This document shows, piece by piece, positions 1-7,674 of a DNA stretch of 23,642 nt; the first letter of the stretch is position 1, and every line of letters starts with the position of its first letter. The position numbers and the translations under genes were made by a program. The stretch is from CAZDQL01 sp964507325. GTDB lineage: Bacteria > Planctomycetota > UBA1135 > GCA-002686595. The stretch covers positions 1 to 23,642 of the forward strand of contig CAZDQL010000101.1 in the NCBI GenBank assembly GCA_964507325.1. Direction: 5' to 3'. A model generated the notes under the pieces. It made no database searches. It was not told the DNA's origin and worked only from the letters and a program-made list of their open reading frames with translations.

Positions 1-1
1 G

Positions 2-727
2 CTGGCTTGGACCTGCGGCACCTGCGCGCTGTGCGTCAAGGGTCGCGAGAACCTCTGCACTCGCGCCCGCTTCACCGGGTACACGCTCGACGGCGGCTTC
101 GCCGAAGCCTGCCTGGTCGACGAACGCTTCGCCTACCCCATCGAGGGGAGCGCCGGCGATTCCCAGGCGGCGCCCTGGCTCTGCGCCGGGTTGATCGGCT
201 ACCGAGCGCTGCGCATGGCCGGCGAGGCGGTTCGCGTGGGGCTCTACGGCTTCGGGGCGGCGGGGCACCTGATCGCCCAGATCTGTCGCCACCAGGGGCG
301 CGAGGTGTACGCCTTCACCCGACCGGGGGACCGCGCGGGACAGGACTTCGCCCGGGAGCTGGGCGCGGTCTGGGCGGGGGGCTCGGACCAGGCGCCGCCG
401 GTGGAGCTCGAGGCGGCCCTGCTCTTCGCGCCGATCGGGGCCCTGGTGCCCGCCGCCCTGCGGGCGGTGGAGCCGGGGGGCGTGGTCGTCTGCGCGGGGA
501 TCCACATGAGCGACATCCCCTCCTTCCCCTACTCGATCCTGTGGGAGGAGCGACGCCTCGTCTCGGTGGCGAACCTCACCCGCGAGGATGGGGAGGAGTT
601 CCTCGCCCTGGCGCCGCAAGTCCCGCTCGAGACGCGGGTGCACGCCTATCCCTTGGAAGAAGCTGGACGAGCCCTCGACGATCTACGCGCCGGCCGCTTC
701 GAGGGGTCCGCGGTCCTCGTCCCCTAG
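2..727 (+). CDS. Zinc-dependent alcohol dehydrogenase, C-terminal part (5' end outside window)
   Basis: This is a cytosolic medium-chain zinc alcohol dehydrogenase, expected to oxidise alcohols or reduce aldehydes with NAD(P). Only about 241 residues are present. The reading frame is open from base 2, so the N-terminus with the first catalytic zinc ligands lies outside the window. The visible part opens with the structural-zinc motif WTCGTCALCVKGRENLC, four cysteines in the C-x2-C-x2-C-x7-C pattern. The block FTGYTLDGGFAEACLVDE follows, then the Rossmann glycine motif GLYGFGAAGHL. The GRENLC and GYTLDGG blocks fit the subgroup I know as TIGR02822 (adh_fam_2). The true substrate cannot be told from sequence. 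The gene ends with TAG and converges on the next gene 21 bases away. Family call is strong; subgroup is from memory. Confidence 0.9.
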   Translation: MAWTCGTCALCVKGRENLCTRARFTGYTLDGGFAEACLVDERFAYPIEGSAGDSQAAPWLCAGLIGYRALRMAGEAVRVGLYGFGAAGHLIAQICRHQGREVYAFTRPGDRAGQDFARELGAVWAGGSDQAPPVELEAALLFAPIGALVPAALRAVEPGGVVVCAGIHMSDIPSFPYSILWEERRLVSVANLTREDGEEFLALAPQVPLETRVHAYPLEEAGRALDDLRAGRFEGSAVLVP

Positions 728-752
728 CCCTCTTCCCTCACCAACGGGCTAG
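724..752. terminator. Short inverted repeat spanning two convergent stop codons
   Basis: CTAGCCC (724-730) and GGGCTAG (746-752) form a 7-bp stem with a 15-base loop. The TAG stop of the dehydrogenase lies in the left arm and the stop of the minus-strand gene in the right arm. There is no T-tract, so any terminator role, possibly bidirectional, is inferred from position only. Confidence 0.35.
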
Positions 753-1903
753 CGGTCCGAAACCCACCCGCCGCCGAAACGCTGGGTTCCCTCTCCTCGG
801 ATCATTCCGAAGAGGGCGCGCTCGTGCTCGAGCACGACCTTGAGCGACGTCCCCCGAGGCACGCGTGTCACCCAGGCGGAGAACCCGCCACCGCAGCAGC
901 CTCCGAAGCGTCCGTACTGCACCACCCGGCCTGACTCCCCGTCGAGCACCCAGAGCTTGGGGGACTTCACCAGCGGCTCGAAGGCGTCGTAGGACTCACC
1001 CGCGGTGCCGTAGAAGCCGACGTGGGGGTGGACGGTGAGCTGGTCGCCCTGCACGGCGAAGGTGAACTCCGCGCTGAGGGGGCCGCCCCACTCCAGGACC
1101 CGCTCGGCCCCGGCCGTCAACTCCACCGGCTCGAGGCGTCCCGCGGAGATGTGGGCGCTGTGGTTGCCCCGCTCCACCTGACCGGAGACGAGGTAGTAGC
1201 GTCCCGCGGGGATCGAGCCGACCCTCGGCGCAGCCAGGTCGAGGCAGATCGATCCACTCTGGAAGATGGCCGCCACCAGCTCCCCCTCGCAGCGGAAACG
1301 CGAGGTCACGTCCAGCTTCCCCAGGGGACCCTCGTAGGGGGAGCTCGACACCTTCGTGCCCCCCTCGCTCACCTCGAACCTCCTCACCGCGCCACCGACG
1401 AGGATCACCCGCGACAGGTAGGTCGCGAAGGGACGGCGACCGACGACCAGCGCGTCGCTCCCGTAGCGGTCGTGGTAGCCGTCGCCATCGGCGTCGATCA
1501 GGCGGATCCGCGTCGCGCCCAGCCGACCGGAGAGAGCGCAGCTCGGCGACCAGTCCCAATGCCCCCGACCCTTGCGCACGCGCAGGGCGTAGCGGAATCC
1601 GTCCTCGCGCACGCGCAGCTCGACGAACTCCTCGGCGCGGCTCACCCTGCGCTCCGTGGTTCCGTCGCCGTCGGTGTCGATCAGGAGCTGCCCCCGATCG
1701 TTCTGTCGGATCGCGAAGCGGTGGCTCGCCAGGGCGAGCGCATCCCCGAGGGGGCGCCACGCCTCCTCCGGCAGCACGATGTCCCAGCGTTCGATCGCCT
1801 CGTAGCGCAGCACTCCCTCCTTCACCTCGCCCTGGGCAAAGGCGCCGGACAGGGTCGCTGGTGTGCAGAACGCTGTCGCCAGAACGAGGGCGGAGATTCG
1901 CAT
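749..1903 (-). CDS. Secreted protein of unknown function with two DxDGDG calcium-type loops
   Basis: I do not recognise the family. From the ATG at 1901-1903 the protein has 384 residues and starts MRISALVLATAFC, a signal peptide probably cut near AFAQ (residue 24). An ATG-like start 54 bases further upstream would put a proline-rich stretch before the signal peptide and is unlikely. Two acidic loops, DTDGDGTTE (about residues 76-84) and DADGDGYHD (about 137-145), resemble calcium-binding loops of EF-hand or thrombospondin-3 type. A GGCCGGGF stretch lies near residue 335. There is no membrane anchor, so it is probably periplasmic or extracellular. No Shine-Dalgarno sequence is visible. It follows the HEAT-repeat gene on the same strand by 127 bases and may be co-transcribed with it. 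Function unknown. Confidence 0.75.
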   Translation of the reverse strand: MRISALVLATAFCTPATLSGAFAQGEVKEGVLRYEAIERWDIVLPEEAWRPLGDALALASHRFAIRQNDRGQLLIDTDGDGTTERRVSRAEEFVELRVREDGFRYALRVRKGRGHWDWSPSCALSGRLGATRIRLIDADGDGYHDRYGSDALVVGRRPFATYLSRVILVGGAVRRFEVSEGGTKVSSSPYEGPLGKLDVTSRFRCEGELVAAIFQSGSICLDLAAPRVGSIPAGRYYLVSGQVERGNHSAHISAGRLEPVELTAGAERVLEWGGPLSAEFTFAVQGDQLTVHPHVGFYGTAGESYDAFEPLVKSPKLWVLDGESGRVVQYGRFGGCCGGGFSAWVTRVPRGTSLKVVLEHERALFGMIRGEGTQRFGGGWVSDR

Positions 1904-2030
1904 CCGTGTAGGAGGAAGAGAGGGCGGAGCCCGGGGGGGGGGATCCCCTCCGAGCATAGGCGATCCCGGGGTTGGGTGGGAGGTCCCGCCCCCTCCCTCT
2001 CGGCTCTCTCAGCCCGACGTTCGAACGGCT

Positions 2031-3290
2031 TTACTGGGAACCTACACCGCTCCCTTCACCGGCCCGCTGCTCGGCGCGCCAGCGCTCGCCGTCGCGCTTC
2101 CACCACCCGAGCCAAGCCCGGTTGGTCGAACCGGGATCGACGCCGGTGAGCTGCTCCAGGGAGCGACGGATGGCGCGGCTCTCGGTCGCGTAGCCGACCT
2201 CCTTCACGCCGTGGACGCCGGCGTCGAGCACGCTCCCCTCGACCAGGACGTTCACCTGGGGATCGGCGACCGCCTGGAACATGGCCACCTCCACGTCGAA
2301 ATCCTGGACGAAGGCGAACTGGCGTCCCGTGAAGATGTGACTGTGCGGGACGCGGTGGCCCGATCCCCCCTGCGCGCTCGCCAGGCGACCGATCAGGGGT
2401 TCCACCGCCGCGGGGAAGCCGAGGTTGCCCAGGGCCTGCGCCGCCTGGGCGCGCACCCGGGGGTGCGAGGAACCCATCGCCCGCACGACGGGGGCGATCA
2501 CCCCCTCCTTCCCCGTTCGACGCAGGGCGAGGCACGCGCCGCGGCGCACCTCCTCGGAGGTGTCCAGCACGGCGCGGTGCAGGAGGGGCTTGACCTCCTC
2601 GCCGGGGAAGAGCCGGCGCAGGGCGTGGGCGGCGAAGGCGCGCCGCCCCACCGAGTGGACGAAGAGCTCGCGCCCGAAGAGCTCCCGCAGGCCGTCGCGC
2701 TCGCGCACGCGGGCCAGTTCCAGGATCGCCAGCTCCCGGGCGGTCGTGCCGCGCCCGGCGGCCCAGCGCCGCAGCTCGTCGGTGCTCGCGGCGACGTCCT
2801 TGGAGCGGGGGTCGACTGAGGGTGTCTGGAAGCGCAACGCGTGGGCGATCAGCGCCTCGCGCGCGGCTTCGTGCTCGGGGTCGGCGTCGAGCACGCGCTC
2901 GAGGATGCCCAGGGCTTCCTCCAGCAGTCCGCTCTCCAGGGCCCAGCGAGCGAGGGCCGCCTGGGCGTCGGGGTCTTCCCCGGCGGCCCGGCGCTGCTTC
3001 CGAAAGTCTCTCAAAGCGTCCTTCTCGAGGACGGCACGCTCGACGCCGGCGAGGGGGATCGGCCGCCAGCCGCCGGAGCGCCGGTACTCCCAGGCGTCGG
3101 CGGTCCGGCGCGTCACGGCGCGCAGGGTGGTTCCGCCCCGCAGGTGGAGGATGCGGCGCAGGGGGCGCGCGTCCGTGTCCTCGGCCTGGGCGGCGCGGGT
3201 GGGGAGGGGATCACCTTCCTGGTGGGGAGCCTGCGCGCCGGCGGTGGCGCAGAGGATCAGGAGGGCGGCCAGGGTCGCGTGAGGTTGCAT
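2031..3290 (-). CDS. Secreted TPR/HEAT-repeat protein, planctomycete type
   Basis: An exported helical-repeat protein of 419 residues, probably a protein-interaction scaffold rather than an enzyme. It begins with a signal peptide (MQPHATLAALLILCATAGAQA). Residues about 110-150 look like a TPR-type helix pair (AQAALARWALESGLLEEALGIL). Residues about 180-305 carry HEAT/PBS-lyase-type repeats, for example SSHPRVRAQAAQALGNLG. The C-terminal part contains FAFVQDFDVEVA and VADPQVNVLVEG, a block I remember from other planctomycete HEAT proteins but cannot name. The ATG at 3290 is preferred over the GTG at 3296 because GGAG (minus strand, 3296-3299) sits five bases before it. It lies 194 bases downstream of comEC on the same strand. 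Molecular role unknown. Confidence 0.8.
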   Translation of the reverse strand: MQPHATLAALLILCATAGAQAPHQEGDPLPTRAAQAEDTDARPLRRILHLRGGTTLRAVTRRTADAWEYRRSGGWRPIPLAGVERAVLEKDALRDFRKQRRAAGEDPDAQAALARWALESGLLEEALGILERVLDADPEHEAAREALIAHALRFQTPSVDPRSKDVAASTDELRRWAAGRGTTARELAILELARVRERDGLRELFGRELFVHSVGRRAFAAHALRRLFPGEEVKPLLHRAVLDTSEEVRRGACLALRRTGKEGVIAPVVRAMGSSHPRVRAQAAQALGNLGFPAAVEPLIGRLASAQGGSGHRVPHSHIFTGRQFAFVQDFDVEVAMFQAVADPQVNVLVEGSVLDAGVHGVKEVGYATESRAIRRSLEQLTGVDPGSTNRAWLGWWKRDGERWRAEQRAGEGSGVGSQ

Positions 3291-3394
3291 CAGCACTCCA
3301 GGGGTTCAGGCCCAGGCTTCCTCGCGGAGACGTGGTGGAGGGGAAGGAACCCTGTGGGCGCCGTGTCGGACTCGGTCGTCGTTCATCGCCCTCC

Positions 3395-3418
3395 GCGGGT
3401 CCCATCAGGCGGGTCCCA
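3395..3418. repeat. Two-copy direct repeat between comEC and the HEAT gene
   Basis: GCGGGTCCCA occurs at 3395-3404 and 3409-3418, a 14-base period, in the 194-base gap upstream of the HEAT-repeat gene. It could be a regulator half-site pair or chance in GC-rich DNA. I see no gene or clear promoter hexamers in this gap. Confidence 0.25.
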
Positions 3419-3484
3419 GGGGCGCATCCATGGTAGTCGGCACGCATCCGCTGGCTTCGGACTGCGGATCCGACCGATCGAGGG

Positions 3485-5746
3485 CTACTCAATCGATACA
3501 CGAGAGAGCCCGCCGCACCACCCGAGGGGACCCTGGATTCCCGTCGCTCGCCAGAGGATGCCGCGCCGGTCGAGCTCCGGAGTGACCGCGGGGGGGCCGG
3601 TGGCGCTGATCCAGACCTCCGCGGGCCGGGCGGCGTCGAGGAGGGGACCGAGGAAGGGGGACGGGGAGCCGTGATGGGGGAGGAGCAGCAGGTCGAGGGG
3701 CCCCCGCACCCCTCCGGCGTCGATCAGCTGCGCCAGACCGGGTCCCTCCGCGTCGCCGCACAAGAGGACCCGCCGCCCGCCGAGGGCCAGCTCAAGATGG
3801 CGCGAACCCTCGTTGTCGTTCCCCTCCCGCCCGCGCAGGAGCTTGGCGGAGAGGGTGCCCCGGGTCGGCAGCTCGAGGGCTCCGCGGGGGATGTCCAGGT
3901 GCAGCGCCGCCCGCGCACCCCTCGAGCGCACGGGACCCGCCGCCATCTGGGCCGAGAAGCGCTCCAGGAGCCAGTCCAACGCCCCGTCGTGGTCGCGTTC
4001 GGCGTGGGAGAGCACCACGGCCAGTCGCCCCACCTCCCAGCGGCGCATCAGGGGCATCAGCGCCGCCCGGGCGGTGCCCAGCCGATCCCGGGAGCCGGCG
4101 TCGAAGAGCCAGGCCCCCTCCCCCGGCGCGCGGGCGAGGACCGCGGTGCCGTGCCCCACGTCGAGGGCCCAGACCTCCAAGCCGCGGGGCGCGGAGGCCC
4201 AGGGGAGGAGCGCCGCGCCCCCCGCCAGCGCCGCCCAGCGCGCCGAACGCCGGCGCCCCGGCCCCGCGCCGGCGTAGAGGGCGCAGAGGGCCGCCGCCAC
4301 GACCAGCAGCAGGGGGCGCTCCGGCAGGACCAGCGGGGTGCCCGGCAGGTGATCGGCGAGCTCCAAGAGGGAGGTGAGGCCGCGGGCGGGGAGCTCCACC
4401 AGGCTCTCGGGGCAGAGGGGAGGCAGGAGCACCCACGCCCAGCCGGCGCAGAGGAACGCCGCCAGGAAGGGCAGGGCCAGCGGGGTCAGGAGCACGCCCC
4501 ACGGCGAGACCTCCCCAAAATGCCCCCAGACGATCGGCAGGGTGGCCAGCGTCGCCACCCAGGAGGCGACCAGGGCCGCCCCGAGGCCGTCGAGGAGACG
4601 CTGGGCCCCGATCCGCGCCACCTCCGGTCGCCGCCGGCCGGAGGGGCTCGTTCTCGCGAGCCTGCCCTCCCCCGGCAGGCGCGCGCGCAGGGAGCTCAGG
4701 GTGCTGCCCGTCGCCAAGAGCAGCCCCAGGGTCGCCGCGTAGGAGAGCTGCACCCCCGGCGAGCGCACGCCCGCGGGCTGCGCCAGGAGCTCGAGGAGCA
4801 GCGCCAGGCTCCACAGGGAGAGCCCGTCGACCCGCCGCCCCGCCCGGGAGCCCCGCCCCGGCGGACCGGGGAGCCTGGGGGCGAGGGAGGCCAGGGCGAT
4901 CGCCAGGGCGGCGCGCGCCACCGGCGCGCCCGCGCCTCCGAGGGGGACCAGGAGCAGGGCCGCCGCGGCGCGGAAGAGCTCGGGGGCGGGGCGCAGTCGG
5001 CCGCCGCTCAGCCTCCCGACGAGGGTGGCCAGGGCCATGGCGGCGGGGCCCGCCACCAGCCAGGCGACGAGGCCGACGTGCAGCCCCGAGAGGGCCAGCA
5101 GGTGACGCGTCCCCGTGCGCGTGAAGCGGTCGATCAGGTCGTGGGGGAGGCCGCTGCGCTCGCCGAAGACCAGGGCTGCCCCCAGGCCGCGCACCGTCGG
5201 ATCGCGCAGCTCCGCCACCCGCGCCAGGCCCCCCTCGCGCAGGGGGCGCACCAGGTCGCCGGGACCGAGGTGCAGGCGCGGCGGTGGGGCTCGCCGCCGC
5301 ACCTCGTCCGGCTCGAGGGCGCGGCGCACCAGGCGGCCGCCCCCCGCGGGGCCGGCGCTCTCCCGGAAGGCGCGGCCCGCTCCCAGGACCTCGACCCACT
5401 CGTCGGGTCGCAGCGCCCCCTCCGGCAGGGCCAGCGGGGGCCCCCCCTCCTCCAGCCGGCCGAGGGACTCCCCCCAGCGGGTTCCCAGCTCCCGCCAACG
5501 CCCCGCGGCGGGGAGCTGGCAGAAGTCCCGGGAGCGGGGCTCGGAGCCCGCCCGTAGGGCGGAGAAGGCGCAGGCGAGCGCCAGGGCGGCCAAGCTCCAG
5601 CGCCGCTGGCCGCGCAGGAGGGGCAGCAGCGCCAGGGGCGCGAGCTGGAGGGGAACGAAGCCCCTCCAAGTGCCCCAGGCGCAGCCCAGGGTCACGGCCG
5701 CGGCCAGGGCGAAGAGGGGGCGCGGGGGGCGGCGGGGACGCTCCAC
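3485..5746 (-). CDS. comEC: ComEC/Rec2-family DNA internalisation channel
   Basis: An inner-membrane channel that carries single-stranded DNA into the cytoplasm during natural transformation. The 753 residues match the usual ComEC length and domain order. Hydrophobic helices and a DUF4131-like region occupy about 10-170. The Competence membrane domain follows, with the signature HLLALSGLHVGLVAWLV near 215 and many transmembrane helices to about 510. A metallo-beta-lactamase-like domain runs from about 523 to the end, with LDVGHG (about 528), SHAERDHDGA (about 578), CGDAEG (about 661) and PHHGS (about 689). The metal-binding histidine/aspartate set looks intact, so the nuclease-like domain may be active. 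The start is GTG at 5744-5746 with no clear RBS. No other competence gene is in the window. It is divergent from coaD. Confidence 0.93.
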   Translation of the reverse strand: MERPRRPPRPLFALAAAVTLGCAWGTWRGFVPLQLAPLALLPLLRGQRRWSLAALALACAFSALRAGSEPRSRDFCQLPAAGRWRELGTRWGESLGRLEEGGPPLALPEGALRPDEWVEVLGAGRAFRESAGPAGGGRLVRRALEPDEVRRRAPPPRLHLGPGDLVRPLREGGLARVAELRDPTVRGLGAALVFGERSGLPHDLIDRFTRTGTRHLLALSGLHVGLVAWLVAGPAAMALATLVGRLSGGRLRPAPELFRAAAALLLVPLGGAGAPVARAALAIALASLAPRLPGPPGRGSRAGRRVDGLSLWSLALLLELLAQPAGVRSPGVQLSYAATLGLLLATGSTLSSLRARLPGEGRLARTSPSGRRRPEVARIGAQRLLDGLGAALVASWVATLATLPIVWGHFGEVSPWGVLLTPLALPFLAAFLCAGWAWVLLPPLCPESLVELPARGLTSLLELADHLPGTPLVLPERPLLLVVAAALCALYAGAGPGRRRSARWAALAGGAALLPWASAPRGLEVWALDVGHGTAVLARAPGEGAWLFDAGSRDRLGTARAALMPLMRRWEVGRLAVVLSHAERDHDGALDWLLERFSAQMAAGPVRSRGARAALHLDIPRGALELPTRGTLSAKLLRGREGNDNEGSRHLELALGGRRVLLCGDAEGPGLAQLIDAGGVRGPLDLLLLPHHGSPSPFLGPLLDAARPAEVWISATGPPAVTPELDRRGILWRATGIQGPLGWCGGLSRVSIE

Positions 5747-5810
5747 TCCGCGGGGACTGCCCGAGGGGGGGCCCGGTTGCGGGGCGGTGGGGAATCGGGG
5801 GGGCGGCGCG

Positions 5811-5816
5811 TAGAAT
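5811..5816 (+). promoter_or_regulatory. Candidate -10 element for coaD (near-leaderless transcript)
   Basis: TAGAAT matches the TATAAT consensus at five of six bases and ends 11 bases before the coaD ATG. No good -35 hexamer lies 16-18 bases upstream (TGGGGA at the 17-base spacing). If used, transcription would begin within a few bases of the start codon, giving a nearly leaderless mRNA. This fits the absence of a Shine-Dalgarno sequence. Confidence 0.35.
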
Positions 5817-5827
5817 CACGCCCCACC

Positions 5828-6328
5828 ATGTCCGCCAGCCACGCCGTCTTCCCTGGCACCTTCGACCCTCCGACCCTCGGACACCTGGACCTGGTGCGGC
5901 GCGCCTGCGCCCTCTTCGACCGGGTGACGGTGGCGGTCGCGCGCCACCCCATCAAGGACCAGATCCTCGATCCCGACCAGCGCCGGGCGCTCTTCGAGCG
6001 CGTCCTCGCGGCGAGTGACCTCGAGGGCCGGGTCGACGTGGTGGTCCTCGACGGGCTCCTGGTGGAGGGGTGCCGGCGGCTCGGCGCCACCGTCATCCTG
6101 CGCGGGCTGCGCGGCGGGCTGGACCTGGAGTACGAGCGTCCGATGGTGCTCACCAACCGCAGCCTGGCGGAGGAGATCGAGACGGTCTTCCTGCTCCCCG
6201 AGGCGGGGGTGGCCCACATCTCGTCCACCCTGGTGCGTCAGATCGCGCGCATGGGTGGGGACGTGTCCCCCTTCGTCCCGCCCCCCGTCACCGACCACCT
6301 GCGCGAGCTCCTGGAGGAATCCCCGTGA
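5828..6328 (+). CDS. coaD: Phosphopantetheine adenylyltransferase (CoaD)
   Basis: Catalyses the fourth step of coenzyme A synthesis: 4'-phosphopantetheine plus ATP gives dephospho-CoA and pyrophosphate, in the cytosol. The protein has 166 residues, a normal length. It begins MSASHAVFPGTFDPPTLGHLDL, with the nucleotidyltransferase GTFDPxTxGH motif (His near residue 19). It continues with ILRGLRGGLDLEYERPM, typical of CoaD substrate binding, and ends with the HISSTLVRQIA block that matches the ISSTxxR signature. I chose the ATG at 5828 because it places the first beta strand at the N-terminus; the frame is open further upstream but the extension is arginine/glycine-rich. Its stop overlaps the ridA start (GTGA), so the two are probably translationally coupled. 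Start and function are secure. Confidence 0.96.
   Translation: MSASHAVFPGTFDPPTLGHLDLVRRACALFDRVTVAVARHPIKDQILDPDQRRALFERVLAASDLEGRVDVVVLDGLLVEGCRRLGATVILRGLRGGLDLEYERPMVLTNRSLAEEIETVFLLPEAGVAHISSTLVRQIARMGGDVSPFVPPPVTDHLRELLEESP
6313..6317 (+). promoter_or_regulatory. Ribosome binding site of ridA
   Basis: GGAGG lies seven bases before the GTG at 6325 and inside the end of coaD. It fixes the ridA start at the GTGA overlap. Confidence 0.75.
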
Positions 6329-6714
6329 CCGACCGCCACCCCGTCCACACCCAAGCCGCTCCCGCGGCGATCGGTCCCTACAGCCAGGCGATCGTCTGCG
6401 GCGGCCTGGTGCACTGCTCCGGTCAGATCGCCCTCGATCCGGCGAGCGGCGAGGTCCGGGGCGAGGACGTGGCGAGCCAGACGGAGCGCGCGCTCGAGAA
6501 CCTGAAGGCGGTGCTGGCCGCAGCGGGCTCGGGGCTCGAGCGGGTCCTGAAGTGCAACGTCTACCTGGTCGACATGGGGGACTTCGCCGCCATGAACGCG
6601 GTCTACGAGCGCTTCTTCCCGGGTGACGCGCCCCCCGCCCGCGCCTGCGTGGCGGTGGCGGAGCTGCCCAAGGGGGTGGCGGTCGAGATCGACTGCGTGG
6701 CGACGGTCGGCTGA
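6325..6714 (+). CDS. ridA: RidA family reactive intermediate/imine deaminase
   Basis: Small cytosolic enzyme that hydrolyses reactive enamine/imine intermediates made by PLP-dependent dehydratases, releasing ammonia and a keto acid. The 129 residues match the family length. Visible RidA features are AAPAAIGPYSQAI near the N-terminus, VHCSGQIALDP, the central TERALENLKAVLAAAGSGLE helix, and PPARACVAVAELPKG followed by VEIDCVA. The arginine of PPARA corresponds to the substrate-carboxylate-binding Arg105 of E. coli RidA. The GTG start overlaps the coaD stop by four bases and has a strong RBS. Pairing with coaD has no obvious metabolic logic and may reflect co-expression of housekeeping genes. 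The gene ends nine bases before a convergent gene. Confidence 0.93.
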   Translation: MTDRHPVHTQAAPAAIGPYSQAIVCGGLVHCSGQIALDPASGEVRGEDVASQTERALENLKAVLAAAGSGLERVLKCNVYLVDMGDFAAMNAVYERFFPGDAPPARACVAVAELPKGVAVEIDCVATVG

Positions 6715-6729
6715 CGGGGCGACTCAGCC
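6709..6729. terminator. Inverted repeat formed by two convergent stop codons
   Basis: GGCTGA (6709-6714) and TCAGCC (6724-6729) form a 6-bp stem with a 9-base loop. The TGA of ridA and the TGA of the opposing ATP-grasp gene are part of the arms. There is no T-tract; a shared terminator function is inferred only. Confidence 0.35.
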
Positions 6730-7608
6730 CCGGGCGAGCCGCGCGAAGACCGCCCCCGCCAGTCGGTCGGCGCTGTCCTCGCCCCAGGCGAAGTAGAGCG
6801 CCGGCTCGATCAGCGCCAGCTCGTGCACCCGCGGGCGTTCCTGCGCGTCGCGCAGCAGGTCGACGCGGGCGTAGAGCAGCTCGTCCCGCGTCACCTCCTC
6901 GACCGCGGTCAGCGCCGCGCGCGCGACGCGCAGGTCCTCCTCGCGCGGCAGGGCCGCCTCGATGCGGCCGTCGAAGTCGTGGGCGATCTGCCACTCCCCC
7001 TCGTGGGGGTGGCGTCGGACCGAGTGGCTGTAGCCGCCGTCGAGGTAGACCACCGACAGGATCCCTCGCTCGCGGGCCTGGGGGGCGAGGGGGCTCAGCA
7101 GCGCGTCCCCCGTGGCGAGCACGTGCTCGAGTGCCTTCTGGCCCCGCTGGATCGCCCCGCTGGAGACCCGCTGCGCCTCCCGGTCGGCGCGAACCGAGGC
7201 GGGCTCGACCACGGCCTCCTCCCAACCGCGCGACGCCAGCTCCCGCCCCAGATCCACCGTTCGCCCCGCGGCGAAGGTCGCCCCATCGATCGTCGGCACC
7301 CCCGATCGCGCCAGCGTCGTCAAGAGCGCGTCGCGGGAGACCGCCAGGCGCAGGGTGCGCACCGGATTCCAGAGCCGGGTCAGCTCGTGGGCCCTCCCCA
7401 ACCAGTGGTCGAAGTCGCGCAGGGCCTGGCCGTAGTCCCAGGTGTTGCGCGGCAGGCAGCAGCGCACCTGGGTCCAGTCGTAGGCCTCGTGGGACCAGGT
7501 CACGACCTGGGTGGAGAGGCCGCGATCCGCCAAGGCGTCGCGCAGGAGGCGGTCGTCGGGGCAGAGGTCCAGGTACGCGTCGCAGGCTGCCAGGGCGACG
7601 TCGATCAT
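6724..7608 (-). CDS. ATP-grasp family protein of unknown substrate
   Basis: Probable ATP-dependent carboxylate-amine/thiol ligase of the RimK/glutathione-synthetase-like ATP-grasp group, 294 residues. Family features are the early CLPRNTWDYGQALRDF segment (the R-x-T-W-D-Y block typical of this group), NPVRTLRLAVSRDALLTTLARSGVPT with the linker before the ATP-binding subdomain, EEAVVEPASV, and the C-terminal VHELALIEPALYF. Its acidic residue sits where ATP-grasp enzymes bind magnesium. I prefer the ATG at 7606-7608, giving MIDVALAACDAYLDL with a first beta strand; an upstream in-frame start at 7641 adds 11 unlikely residues. It is the last gene of a minus-strand run (apaH, methyltransferase, DUF4003-like, ATP-grasp) and may modify a peptide or small metabolite. 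Substrate unknown. Confidence 0.75.
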   Translation of the reverse strand: MIDVALAACDAYLDLCPDDRLLRDALADRGLSTQVVTWSHEAYDWTQVRCCLPRNTWDYGQALRDFDHWLGRAHELTRLWNPVRTLRLAVSRDALLTTLARSGVPTIDGATFAAGRTVDLGRELASRGWEEAVVEPASVRADREAQRVSSGAIQRGQKALEHVLATGDALLSPLAPQARERGILSVVYLDGGYSHSVRRHPHEGEWQIAHDFDGRIEAALPREEDLRVARAALTAVEEVTRDELLYARVDLLRDAQERPRVHELALIEPALYFAWGEDSADRLAGAVFARLARG

Positions 7609-7674
7609 CGGGATCGGCTCATCGGAAGCACGACCCGACAAGCTACGCGGCGCGGCGCGGGGATTCCACGCCGT

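Noticed and set aside
1951..1985. TATGCT as a promoter for the DxDGDG protein gene
   Set aside because: The -10 is plausible on the minus strand at 1953-1958 but no acceptable -35 is found at the right distance (TCCCAC).
3211..3501. 96-codon minus-strand open frame in the gap between comEC and the HEAT gene
   Set aside because: Ser/Pro/Arg-rich, overlaps the start of the HEAT gene, has no RBS and no recognisable motif.
3792..5819. Long open frame (about 675 codons) overlapping comEC
   Set aside because: Composition is Pro/Arg/Ala-rich without domains. The overlapping ComEC frame has clear signatures.
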